A DNA stretch of 9,492 bases, taken from assembly GCA_021791455.1 (NCBI GenBank), contig JAJYWM010000154.1, positions 1 to 9,492 on the forward strand, given 5' to 3'. This DNA comes from a bacterium (GTDB lineage: Bacteria > Chloroflexota > Dormibacteria > UBA8260 > Bog-877). The notes under the pieces are model-generated. The model had not been told where the DNA came from. It searched no databases and worked only from the letters and a program-made list of their open reading frames with translations. The translations under genes were made by a program, and so were the position numbers. Positions 1-6,437 of this stretch are shown one piece after another. How positions within the stretch are numbered: the first letter of the stretch is position 1; each line of letters begins with the position of its first letter.

Positions 1-404
1 CGGCCACGTGCTCTGGCGGCGGCCAGGCCGTCGCGGGTGCGCTCGGCCATCAAGGCGTGCTCGAACTCGGCGATGGCGCCGAGGATCTGGAAGAACATCC
101 GGCCCACCGCGGTGGAGGTGTCTATCCCCTGGTCGATCACCACCAGGTCGACGCCCCGGGCCTGCAACTCGTTGGACAGGACGATCAAGTGCTCGAGGGA
201 GCGCCCCAGCCGGTCGAGCTTGGTGACGACCAGCTGGTCGCCTTCCCGGGCGATCAGGAGCGCCTTGTCCAGCTCGGGTCGGCTGGCCAGCTTCCCGCTG
301 GCCCTGTCGACGAGGACCTGGTCGCAGCCTGCGGCCTGCAGCGCGTCCCGCTGGGCGTCGAGACTCTGGTCGGTGGTGGACACCCGCCCGTAGCCGATGC
401 GCAT
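1..404 (-). CDS. Serine recombinase (resolvase/invertase family), N-terminal catalytic domain; partial, runs off the window
   Basis: The reading frame is open from an ATG at 404 to the window edge, giving 134 residues of a small serine recombinase, an enzyme that cuts and rejoins DNA through a phosphoserine link. It starts MRIGYGRVSTTDQSLDAQRD. The nucleophile is Ser9 in YGRVST. The family motif TKLDRLGRS spans residues 61-69, and the stretch around residues 100-128 (GRMFFQILGAIAEFEHALMAERTRDG) is the E-helix region of resolvases. The C-terminal helix-turn-helix would lie outside the window. The start is fixed by the conserved first beta-strand, although I see no good Shine-Dalgarno sequence before it. 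The protein differs clearly from the resolvase at 5588-6208. Whether it is a Tn3-type resolvase or a Hin/Pin-type invertase cannot be told from this domain alone. Confidence 0.93.
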   Translation of the reverse strand, partial: MRIGYGRVSTTDQSLDAQRDALQAAGCDQVLVDRASGKLASRPELDKALLIAREGDQLVVTKLDRLGRSLEHLIVLSNELQARGVDLVVIDQGIDTSTAVGRMFFQILGAIAEFEHALMAERTRDGLAAARARG

Positions 405-432
405 TGGTCAAGCGTATCGCAAACAGGGTATG

Positions 433-471
433 GCGTTACATAGCTGCGTACACGGCCTGCGTTACAGGTGC
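433..471. repeat. Three iterated 13-bp direct repeats with core GCGT(T)ACA upstream of the recombinase
   Basis: Three head-to-tail units begin at 433 (gcgttacatagct), 446 (gcgtacacggcct) and 459 (gcgttacaggtgc), exactly 13 bp apart. The middle unit lacks one T. The third sits in a small inverted repeat, CCTG-cgtta-CAGG. The array lies 29-67 bp before the recombinase ATG, where a res site, a crossover accessory site or an autoregulatory operator would be expected. The repeat is visible directly; the function is inferred. Confidence 0.45.
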
Positions 472-529
472 GGCCTAGTGAAACGCCTCGCCGGCTGAGC
501 GCGTCCGCGAACGATCGTTTCCGTTACTA

Positions 530-559
530 CCCTGGGCCGCTGAGGAGTGCGGCCTAGGG
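530..559 (-). terminator. Strong hairpin downstream of the GH25-like gene, probable terminator
   Basis: CCCTGGGCCGC (530-540) can pair with GCGGCCTAGGG (549-559) through 11 positions including one G-T pair, around an 8-base loop. It begins about 90 bases past the stop of the minus-strand gene ending at 649. There is no T-run, but hairpins without U-tracts are common terminators in high-GC Gram-positives. A perfect 10-bp palindrome, AACGATCGTT, lies close by at 510-519. The remainder of 405-648 shows no gene I can support. Confidence 0.5.
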
Positions 560-648
560 ACTCCACACCTACTGAGTGCGCCACGAACGTGGAAGGAGGG
601 CTGGACACAGTCGCTTCCACCGTCGGCCGCCACGCATCACGACATGCT

Positions 649-1608
649 TCAACCCCAGTAGATCCCAAGCGCTGGCACATACTGAGGTGCATCCATGATA
701 TCGAGATCCGGGTTCTCGTCAAACTGCCATAGCCATTCGTACTGACTGCTGCCAAACCACTGTGCGCTGCTTAGCGACCCAGGGTACGAGCCCGTACAAC
801 ACGGACTCGTCGTCCATTCCGGCGTTCCTGAAATGGTCCCAGCGCTGGCAAGGTACGAGTTCCACTCGTCAGGCGACGAAAAGATTGCCGGCTGCCAAGC
901 ATAACCGATCTCTGTCTGACTGCAGCTCTGCCCAGACTCCTCCGGTAAGTCGTGGATATAGTCATAGAACCCGTTGAAGACTTGTCGGTTAGCAGACGCT
1001 GTAGCACTCGCCCAGTAGTTGCCTTCCACATCCACGAACTGGACGTCGATACTGTAATAGCTACCGAAGAAGTCACTATTCGCGAACACGTCATTGATTG
1101 CGGCCGCGCCTTGAGCCCACCCCCAACAGAAGTCCGTGAGCCCCACAGAAGACGCGTAGCGTGCCCCCCCTCCAAAGTAGTATCCTGCGACGCCTACCCC
1201 CGTCCCAGCAGCTTGACGTGAGTCCGCTCCGCTGGCCCCTGACGTGTTGAAGCACATCCCCTGTGGATCAGATGGGCATGGGCCCGAATTGCCAAAAAAG
1301 TCGTGCGCGAACGAGCCGATTTCCCCTATATAGACTTGCGGCGCGTTGCCCTGTTGATTGAGCCCGGTGCTACTAATGGGGCCACCAGTTCCTGGACTGA
1401 GAGAGCTCTCCACGCGGCTCACCTCTGCTTCGCCCCTTACTGACGTGGTCCGAAAACCAGCGGTCGGCTTAGTACCGTCCGAGCCCGAACAACCCTGAGA
1501 ACCGCATAGGTCCGATGCAAGCACACGTGTAAGCGGTATGGTGGTGATGGTCAGTATGCTAACTACGGCTAGAGCCAGCGTCACTCGGAAAGGTACAGCC
1601 AATTTCAT
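649..1608 (-). CDS. Secreted protein with GH25-like / DUF1906-type TIM-barrel features
   Basis: 319 residues. The start is the ATG at 1608, whose bases overlap the TGA of the upstream lipoprotein gene (ATGA), with GGGAG just before it; this indicates translational coupling. Residues 1-31 form a signal peptide (MKLAVPFRVTLALAVV, hydrophobic core, cleavage near VLA-S). The mature protein has a Ser/Thr/Gly linker to about residue 90. It then shows a pattern seen in glycoside-hydrolase-25-like and DUF1906 proteins of Gram-positives: a WGWAQGAAAINDVF helix (162-175), FVDVE (191-195) at a strand end where these families hold acidic residues, a helix NRQVFNGFYDYI (207-218), and LWQFDENPDLDIMDA (293-307) like the terminal WQY...D strand. 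If correct, it acts outside the cell on a glycan or is a non-catalytic relative. The assignment rests on motif pattern only. GC is lower than in neighbouring mobile genes. Confidence 0.75.
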   Translation of the reverse strand: MKLAVPFRVTLALAVVSILTITTIPLTRVLASDLCGSQGCSGSDGTKPTAGFRTTSVRGEAEVSRVESSLSPGTGGPISSTGLNQQGNAPQVYIGEIGSFAHDFFGNSGPCPSDPQGMCFNTSGASGADSRQAAGTGVGVAGYYFGGGARYASSVGLTDFCWGWAQGAAAINDVFANSDFFGSYYSIDVQFVDVEGNYWASATASANRQVFNGFYDYIHDLPEESGQSCSQTEIGYAWQPAIFSSPDEWNSYLASAGTISGTPEWTTSPCCTGSYPGSLSSAQWFGSSQYEWLWQFDENPDLDIMDAPQYVPALGIYWG

Positions 1609-2855
1609 TGACTCCCGACGGGCTCCGCTTGCTCGGACAGGGTTGACCAACTACTGCCACTATCCGACGAGGTCAGGATGGCACAATTGTACATTCCTGA
1701 CGACGACGATGATGCTTGGCCGATGAGGATCCATGCATTAGTGGGCGCGGCCCATGCAAGGCCATAGATCGCGAGTTCGCCGACTGCGGGGGCTGTCGCT
1801 GCCACGGAGATTGGCAACGGTACCGATGTGGTCACGAATTGACTGCCGCCGTTAGATGTGCTTGCAATCTCAAGCGCGTGGCCTGAATTACTGTAGCCGA
1901 CTAGGGCGGCACTGGTCGGACCGGTCGTAAGAATAGATGTGGGCATGGCTAACGGGATATGCTGCCCGGGGCCGCCCTCGGAAGTCCCGACGACATTGTT
2001 ACCTACCATAGTCCACGTGGCCCCGCCGTCAAGAGTGCGGGCGACAGCGTAGGAGGCGGTATTAGCCGTCCCAAAGGCGTTTCCGAAGTCTTCCATGGCC
2101 CAGGCGCTGTTACCCGCACATGTAAGAGCGGTATCGACAGCACCAGATGAGGTGAGAGCGAAGGGGAGACTGAAGCTAAGGGCCCACGAGGCGCCCCCGT
2201 TCACTGTCGCCTCGATGAAGCCCCCTAGCTGAGTCGCGAGGTACCCTACGTGAGCAGTGGTAAAGCACACAGAACTAACGGGCTGAATGAAGCTCGAGCG
2301 CTGCCAAACATGGCCACCATCCGTCGACTTCTCCAGAGCACCCGCGTTGGTAATACCATAGCCGATAGAGGCGTTGAGGAAGTCTACTGCTACTAAAGAG
2401 GGGGAAGGTACTCCGACCAGCTGCCAGGATTGCCCTCCGTTGGTGGTTTCGTACAGGTTAGCAGTGCCTACAGCCCACCCGGTAGTCGATGAGATGAAGT
2501 CCAGCCCCCAGATGCCAGACGGGTCACTGAGACTCCTAGCCCAAGCTGAACCGCCGTTAGTCGTAGTCTCAACAGCGTTTCCGGGCCAGTACAGGCCAAG
2601 GTCCGCAGTGGGTGTCGTGTTCGTGGGTGCTGTTGCCCCTTGTCCTACCACGCGCCAGCCAGTCGTGGGGGTCTCGAACTGGAGAGCTGGGTTCGGCGTA
2701 ACTGGCATCAGAGTCACACCACGCGTCGCCGTAGGGGGAGAGGGTAGAATTTTGGGGGTCGGTATAGATGCTGGTTTGGGCGTGGATGTTGCTCCACAGC
2801 CAGCCAGGATGACTATGAGCAAGATCGGCCACGATGCCCGATAAAGCCCCTTCAA
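1605..2855 (-). CDS. Lipoprotein with seven Asp-box (BNR / Ycf48-like) repeats, probable extracytoplasmic beta-propeller
   Basis: I chose the TTG at 2855, preceded by GAAGG at 7 bases, giving 416 residues with a short lipoprotein signal: KGLYRASWP, a hydrophobic run, and the lipobox LAGC with Cys20 as the lipidated residue. An in-frame ATG at 2906 would add 17 residues but has GAGG directly touching it and lengthens the n-region unusually. After a Thr/Pro-rich tether (residues 21-56), Asp-box motifs S/T-x-D/N-x-G-x-x-W/F occur near 98, 137, 177, 217, 274, 333 and 396 (for example TTNGGQSW, STDGGHVW, TLDGGATW). Such repeats mark beta-propeller folds of sialidase/Ycf48-like type, which bind ligands or proteins; the repeats alone do not imply an enzyme. 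It is translationally coupled to the secreted GH25-like gene, suggesting a joint surface function. Confidence 0.85.
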   Translation of the reverse strand: MKGLYRASWPILLIVILAGCGATSTPKPASIPTPKILPSPPTATRGVTLMPVTPNPALQFETPTTGWRVVGQGATAPTNTTPTADLGLYWPGNAVETTTNGGSAWARSLSDPSGIWGLDFISSTTGWAVGTANLYETTNGGQSWQLVGVPSPSLVAVDFLNASIGYGITNAGALEKSTDGGHVWQRSSFIQPVSSVCFTTAHVGYLATQLGGFIEATVNGGASWALSFSLPFALTSSGAVDTALTCAGNSAWAMEDFGNAFGTANTASYAVARTLDGGATWTMVGNNVVGTSEGGPGQHIPLAMPTSILTTGPTSAALVGYSNSGHALEIASTSNGGSQFVTTSVPLPISVAATAPAVGELAIYGLAWAAPTNAWILIGQASSSSSGMYNCAILTSSDSGSSWSTLSEQAEPVGSQ

Positions 2856-3291
2856 CCCTAGGCCTTCACGCCCCAAGGTACTGCGGGTAGCAGGCAAGGC
2901 ACACATCCTCGTTGTTGGCGGTTCCGTTGTACGCCTCGGTGGATGGTACCGAGACGGCGGCCGTAGTTAGGAACCCTAAGAGCACAGGAAAGGGGGCTCG
3001 CGCTGCCGCGCAACGAGATCTACCTCGTCGGAGAGACCGACGGTGACAGACCTGCATGGGCGGAGCCCTCCTGAGTACTGACGCTGAAACGGTACGCCTC
3101 GTGCCACATGGAGTCAAGTCCTGCGTTCGGCCAAGGCGAGCGCCGAGCACCCCACCCCGCCAGCATCGCAGCCCCGCTTGACGCCATCTGCCTGATCGGC
3201 GTACACAGCAGCCACCGGGAGCGGCCGCCGGCCACTTTCCACCAGGCCGCTGGGAGGCCCATGCCTCGCCCATGAGGGCCGGCACCTGGAG
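2856..3291. other. About 435 bp with no recognisable gene, between the lipoprotein gene and the IS
   Basis: The stretch contains open frames on the minus strand, but they are rich in Arg, Cys, Trp and Gly, lack conserved motifs and look like noise. The longest one begins inside the IS (3405) and crosses its boundary. The part near the lipoprotein gene should contain that operon's promoter, but I cannot pick out convincing -35 and -10 boxes. A decayed gene interrupted by the IS is possible; I cannot name one. Confidence 0.4.
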
Positions 3292-3327
3292 TGGCCCTAT
3301 GGGAATAGACAGGTACAGGGCTGGACT
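3292..3327. repeat. Terminal inverted repeat of the IS3 element, end distal to orfA
   Basis: It matches the reverse complement of 4584-4620: TGGCCCTA, four mostly different bases, AATAGACAGGTAC, then GCTGGACT offset by one base. It lies about 95 bases past the orfB stop. Confidence 0.88.
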
Positions 3328-3420
3328 AAGCTCGGTGGATAAGTCGTAGTCGTAGCGGGGATGGGGTCCGGGGAAGGGGTTGAATAAGTTGGACAACGTG
3401 GACATCCCCGCCTTGTCGTG

Positions 3421-4251
3421 TCAGGCCGCACAGCTGGACATGATCCCTCCTGCGTAGATGGCGTCGGGGGTGAGGTCGTCCAGGGACGAGTGGGGCCGAC
3501 GCTGGTTATACCAGGTGATGTAGGTCTTCAGGCCAGACTTGAGCTCGACTCCGTCCTCCACTGGGTGGAGGAAGACGTACTCGTATTTGAGGGATCGCCA
3601 GAATCGCTCGATGAACACGTTGTCGAGGGCTCGGCCCTTCCCGTCCATGGAGATGCTGACGCCGCGGGCCTTCAATACCTCCACCCAGGCCGCGGCAGTG
3701 AAGTGGGAGCCCTGGTCGGTGTTGAAGATCTGGGGAGTGCCGTAGGTCGCCAGGGCCTCGTGCAGTGCATCCAGGCAGAAGGAGAGGTCGATGGTGGGTG
3801 ACAGCCGCCAGGAGAGGATCTTGCGGGAGTACCAGTCCTGGATGGCGATGAGGTAGAAGAACCCCTTTCGGAAGGGGAGGTAGGTGATGTCGGTCGCCCA
3901 CACCTGGTTGGGTTGGGTGACCTCCAGATCCCGCAGCAGGTAGGGGTAGATGGGGTGTGACGGGTGTTTGCGGCTGGTGTGCGGACCCGGAGCCATGGAG
4001 CGGATGTCCATCAGCTGCATGAGCCGCTGGACCCGGCTCCTGTGCACCAGGAAGCCCTCCGCGCGCAACGCTCGGGTCATCTGCCGCGACCCCATGAAGG
4101 GGTGCTCCATATAGATCCGGTCGATGGCGCTGGTGAGGGAGAGCCGGGGATCCACTTGGGGTGATGGCGTGAGGTAGAGGCTGGAGCGGTTTACCCCCAA
4201 GAGGCCACACTGCCGGGCCACCGAGACCTTGGGGGAGTCCCGCTGGATCAT
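3421..4251 (-). CDS. IS3-family transposase OrfB, DDE catalytic subunit
   Basis: 276 residues from an ATG at 4251, preceded by a strong AGAGGAAGG. The N-terminal part (IQRDSPKVSVARQCGLLGVNRSSLY) is the HTH_21-type region. The rve integrase core follows with Asp121 (WATDITYLP), Asp179 (NTDQGSHF) and Glu215 (NVFIERFWRSLKYE), giving the DD(35)E spacing of IS3 enzymes, then the closing WYNQRRPHSSLDDLTP motif. The enzyme makes the copy-out circle intermediate and inserts the element. The same frame is open upstream to 4425, so a -1 frameshift in orfA gives an OrfAB fusion of about 378 residues (4556 to 3421), normally the active transposase of the family. The gene shows no damage. Confidence 0.95.
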   Translation of the reverse strand: MIQRDSPKVSVARQCGLLGVNRSSLYLTPSPQVDPRLSLTSAIDRIYMEHPFMGSRQMTRALRAEGFLVHRSRVQRLMQLMDIRSMAPGPHTSRKHPSHPIYPYLLRDLEVTQPNQVWATDITYLPFRKGFFYLIAIQDWYSRKILSWRLSPTIDLSFCLDALHEALATYGTPQIFNTDQGSHFTAAAWVEVLKARGVSISMDGKGRALDNVFIERFWRSLKYEYVFLHPVEDGVELKSGLKTYITWYNQRRPHSSLDDLTPDAIYAGGIMSSCAA

Positions 4252-4556
4252 CGCCTTCCTCTCTGCAGAGCTGAAATGATCCCTGGCCGCGACGCTAAAA
4301 AATCCCTCTCCATCTCGATCTGACCGATCTTGCGATAGAGGGCATCCACATCCACTGGAGGCCCGGCCTTCCGCTCGGGGCCCTCGAACACGTGGGCCGC
4401 CTCCTTCTCCAGCCGGCCCTTCCACTGGGTGACCATGGTCGGATGGATCCCATAGGTCTGGGCAATCTCGGCCAGTGTCTTGTCACCCCTCAGGGCGGCC
4501 ACCGCCACCTCAGCCTTGAACTCAGCGGTGAACTTCCGTCTCGTCGTTCCTGCCAT
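4248..4556 (-). CDS. IS3-family OrfA, helix-turn-helix DNA-binding subunit
   Basis: 102 residues, starting at an ATG with AGAGGA six bases upstream. The HTH_Tnp_1 domain fills the first half (RRKFTAEFKAEVAVAALRGD, then TLAEIAQTYGIHPTMVTQWK), as expected for recognition of the terminal repeats. A heptad-like helix follows (VDVDALYRKIGQIEMERDFL), used in IS3 elements for multimerisation. The final 15 or so residues after the slippery site are specific to the unshifted product and are not conserved-looking. Its TGA overlaps the orfB ATG. Free OrfA is usually a regulator of transposition, while OrfAB is the recombinase. Confidence 0.93.
   Translation of the reverse strand: MAGTTRRKFTAEFKAEVAVAALRGDKTLAEIAQTYGIHPTMVTQWKGRLEKEAAHVFEGPERKAGPPVDVDALYRKIGQIEMERDFLASRPGIISALQRGRR
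4296..4302 (-). other. Programmed -1 frameshift heptamer T TTT TTA between orfA and orfB
   Basis: On the minus strand the codons in the orfA frame are GAT TTT TTA. Slipping back one base from T-TTT-TTA gives TTT-TTT-A, the orfB frame, which is open here and continues as AGC GTC GCG. The heptamer fits the classic X XXY YYZ form and lies in the orfA/orfB overlap where IS3 elements carry their frameshift signal. Confidence 0.85.
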
Positions 4557-4583
4557 TTCTGTCCTCTTCGGTTTTACTCGATG

Positions 4584-4620
4584 AGTCCAGCTTAGGTACC
4601 TGTCTATTTTGGTAGGGCCA
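4584..4620. repeat. Terminal inverted repeat of the IS3 element, end proximal to orfA
   Basis: Partner of the repeat at 3292-3327, ending TAGGGCCA at 4620. It lies about 30 bases upstream of the orfA start and so may include part of its promoter. Confidence 0.88.
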
Positions 4621-4621
4621 C

Positions 4622-4765
4622 ATCAACCCCCTGCCAGACGCTCCCTGGGACGACCCCATCCCCATTCCCGAGTTCGGCGCCTTCGTGAAGGCCGCAGTGC
4701 GTGCGCGGGCTGACCATTCACCGCCAGCGCTACGGGCACATCCGCCTCGGAGAACCCCGCCGTGA
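4622..4765 (+). pseudogene. 3' remnant of an unknown gene cut by the IS, overlapping the coupling-protein start
   Basis: Immediately right of the IS the plus strand has an open frame of 47 codons ending in TGA at 4763-4765. That stop overlaps the GTG start of the next gene as GTGA, a typical operon junction. The deduced tail begins INPLPDAPWDDPIPIPEFGA and is Pro-rich. I do not recognise it. Its position directly before a coupling protein suggests another conjugation gene. No start is present because the 5' part is missing beyond the IS, and nothing matching it is visible on the other side of the IS. Confidence 0.45.
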
Positions 4766-5484
4766 ACCAGCTCTCCAACCGCTGGGGGCCGGGCCCCGCC
4801 AGAGTCGCCGGCAGGCTGGCCCTGCTGGGCTGGTGGATCTACACCGGCAACGTCGACGAGATCCTCGCCTGGGTCATCCTGACAGTGTTCGGCTGGTGGT
4901 TCATCCCCCTGGTCCGGGAGTTCTCCCGGTGGCTCTGGTGGCCTGCCAAGATCCCCCCGCCACCCTTCCGGATCTGCTGCGGCCGCGACTACCGGGGCTG
5001 GGCCAGCGCACCGGGGCAGATTGCGGTCCTGGTCCTGGGCCCGCCCCTCAGCGGCAAGACCAGAGGCGTCATCATCCCCAACGTCGCCGCCTGGGGTGGC
5101 GCGGTCCTGGTCACCTCCACCCGCCGCGACGTCCTCGACGCCACTGCCGCCTGGCGCACCCGGGCCACCCAGCTCTGCGCCGTCCTCCTCCACGCCGCCG
5201 CCCTGGAGGACCGTCCCCTGGCGACCGTCTGCGCCTGGGCCCACGCCCAGCGCGCCGAGCCCGCTCAGGCCTTCTGCCAGAGAGCGGAGAGCCAGGCCGC
5301 CCTGGCGCTCCTCAAGGGGCGGCTGCGCACCCCCGACAGGGAGCGCGGCAGCATCTGGTCGGCCTTGCAGGGGATGCTCTCCCCCTTCGACACGAGCAAG
5401 GTCTGCCAGGCCGCCGACGCCACCCCAGAGCACCCCTTCGACCCCGACGAGTTGGGATCTGACCAGGATCGGTACGAGATTTAG
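4762..5484 (+). pseudogene. Truncated type IV coupling protein (VirD4/TraG/TraD-like ATPase)
   Basis: Starts at GTG 4762, with GGAG nine bases upstream. The 240 residues include an N-terminal membrane region (LALLGWWIY around 19-27, ILAWVILTVFGWWFIPLV 34-51) and Walker A GPPLSGKT at 93-100, followed by RGVIIPNVAAWGGAVLVTSTRRDVLDATAAW, a typical coupling-protein stretch. Such ATPases bring DNA to the conjugative secretion channel in the inner membrane. Family members are usually over 500 residues. Here residue 231 is the last native one, and the final nine residues and the stop come from the inverted repeat of the inserted mini-element, so Walker B and the C-terminal half are lost. Between AWRTRAT (131-137) and LLHAAALEDRPLATV (142-156) I also expect several dozen residues that seem deleted in frame; this is from memory of relatives. 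Presumed non-functional. Confidence 0.85.
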
Positions 5485-5492
5485 CGGTAGCC
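5454..5492 (+). repeat. Left terminal inverted repeat of the mini-element
   Basis: 39 bp, mismatching its partner only at position 5481 (T here, G in the partner read outside-in). It supplies the last codons and the TAG stop of the truncated coupling-protein frame. A small direct repeat GTAGCCAAC (5487-5495 and 5500-5508) straddles its inner edge. Confidence 0.92.
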
Positions 5493-5587
5493 AACAGCTG
5501 TAGCCAACCGAGCCCGATTGCAGACCACTTGGATCAGGGAGCGGGTGCCCGCAAACGGATCGCTGACTGGCACAATCCGGCCGGGGG

Positions 5588-6208
5588 TTATACGGACACC
5601 GCCGACGAGGGGGCTGGGGTGCTCGGACGGCGGAGCGGAACGCTGCTCGACGAGACGGTGCGCAGGTACTGGTAGAGCGTCTCGCGGCTGATGCCGAACT
5701 CTCGAGCGAGAGCCGCTTTTGGTACCCCCGACTCAGCCCGCTGGCGTAGCTCGGCCACCTGGTCCTGGCTCAAGGACCTCCTCCGCCCCCGGTAGGCACC
5801 ACGACGTCGAGCCAGCTCTATGCCCTCGCGCTGGCGCTCCCGGATCAAGGAGCGCTCGAACTCAGCGAAGGCACCCATCACCGACAGGAGCAGCGTCCCC
5901 ATCGCGCTGTCCTCGCCAGTGAAGCTGAGCTGCTCCTTCACAAAGTGGACCTCGATCCCCTTGGCGGTCAGCTTGCGCACGATGCCGCGTAGATCGTCCA
6001 GGTTGCGAGCAAGGCGGTCCATGGAGTGCACGACCACTGTGTCGCCATCTCGAACGAAGTCGACCATGGCCTCGAGTTCCGGCCGACGCACGTCCTTGCC
6101 CGAGGCCTTGTCGGTGAAGGTGCGATCGAGCGCGACGCCCTCGAGTTGGCGGGCGGTGCTCTGGTCGACGCTGCTGACCCGGATGTAGCCGACCTGCTGC
6201 CCAGCCAT
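5588..6208 (-). CDS. tnpR: Tn3-type serine resolvase
   Basis: 206 residues, complete. The ATG at 6208 is preceded by a G-rich ribosome site (AGGGGG about 6 bases before). The catalytic domain begins VGYIRVSSVDQSTARQ with Ser12 as the expected nucleophile. It contains HSMDRLARNLDDLR (61-74) carrying the active-site arginine region and GTLLLSVMGAFAEFERSLIRERQREGI (104-130), the dimer helix. A basic hinge (GRRRS, 141-145) leads to a helix-turn-helix (GVPKAALAREFGISRETLYQYL, 161-182). A Ser/Pro-rich tail follows. Resolvases of this type resolve transposition cointegrates at a res site. It is the only gene in the mini-element and shows no damage. Confidence 0.95.
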   Translation of the reverse strand: MAGQQVGYIRVSSVDQSTARQLEGVALDRTFTDKASGKDVRRPELEAMVDFVRDGDTVVVHSMDRLARNLDDLRGIVRKLTAKGIEVHFVKEQLSFTGEDSAMGTLLLSVMGAFAEFERSLIRERQREGIELARRRGAYRGRRRSLSQDQVAELRQRAESGVPKAALAREFGISRETLYQYLRTVSSSSVPLRRPSTPAPSSAVSV

Positions 6209-6224
6209 CGTCGTCCCCCTGGCC

Positions 6225-6275
6225 CGAAGTGTCAGGTTGAAGTCTAAGGCCTTGTGGAAGATGTGTCAATCAACG
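6225..6275. promoter_or_regulatory. Possible res / resolvase-binding region upstream of tnpR
   Basis: Two TGTCA motifs, at 6230-6234 and 6264-6268, lie 34 bp apart just upstream of the resolvase start. TGTC at half-sites is a feature of Tn3/gamma-delta-type res subsites, and res commonly adjoins tnpR. I cannot delineate full subsites, so this is a candidate only. Confidence 0.25.
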
Positions 6276-6324
6276 CGGATAAGGACCTCAAACGGACGGC
6301 CTTGGAAGCGTGACCCTGACGTCC

Positions 6325-6346
6325 GGTTGGGGTGTACCCCAAAACC
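6325..6346. promoter_or_regulatory. Hairpin GGTTGGGG-TGTA-CCCCAAAACC, 117-138 bp upstream of tnpR
   Basis: A four-base loop separates GGTTGGGG from CCCCAAAACC, pairing perfectly apart from two extra A residues. The sequence TGTACCCCAAAA recurs, with one more C, in the hairpin upstream of the tnpA fragment at nearly the same distance from the start codon. Confidence 0.4.
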
Positions 6347-6437
6347 ACACTTTGATGTACCGTCACCGGCTGGTTGAGGGTTTCTCGGTCGGGCACCGTA
6401 GACACCACATCGCCGGGCTACCCAAAGGGAAGTCAAG

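Larger units (their letters stand above)
3292..4620 (-). mobile_element. IS3-family insertion sequence, IS51-like group, apparently complete (1329 bp)
   Basis: The element carries orfA and orfB on the minus strand and is bounded by imperfect inverted repeats of about 36 bp. Both ends begin TGGCCCTA and share AATAGACAGGTAC and GCTGGACT. The ends have the TG...CA form usual for IS3 elements, and the length is typical of the family. The inverted repeat could be extended one base outward on each side. Bases just outside (gag on the left, cat on the right) do not give the 3-4 bp target duplication expected of this group, so one flank has probably been lost or exchanged. On the right it interrupts a plus-strand reading frame that continues into the coupling-protein gene. 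Confidence 0.9.

Noticed and set aside
462..755. Minus-strand 97-codon frame between the resolvase and the GH25-like gene
   Set aside because: It overlaps the end of the GH25-like gene in another frame, spans the strong hairpin and has no recognisable sequence.
2866..3405. Minus-strand 179-codon frame crossing the left IS boundary
   Set aside because: It starts inside the IS and continues through flanking DNA with Arg/Cys/Trp-rich sequence and no motifs. It also overlaps the lipoprotein start and looks like a chance frame.
3506..4210. Minus-strand 234-codon frame within the IS3 orfB region
   Set aside because: Pro/His/Leu-rich shadow in another frame of orfB; the DDE motifs lie only in the 3421-4251 frame.
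4522..5433. Minus-strand open frame of 303 codons opposite the coupling-protein gene
   Set aside because: Gly/Ala/Asp-rich antisense frame typical of high-GC DNA. It overlaps both the IS end and a plus-strand gene with clear Walker A and membrane motifs.
5021..5503. Plus-strand 160-codon Pro/Ser/Arg-rich frame
   Set aside because: Shifted-frame shadow of the coupling-protein gene; composition is that of a +1 frame of GC-rich codons.
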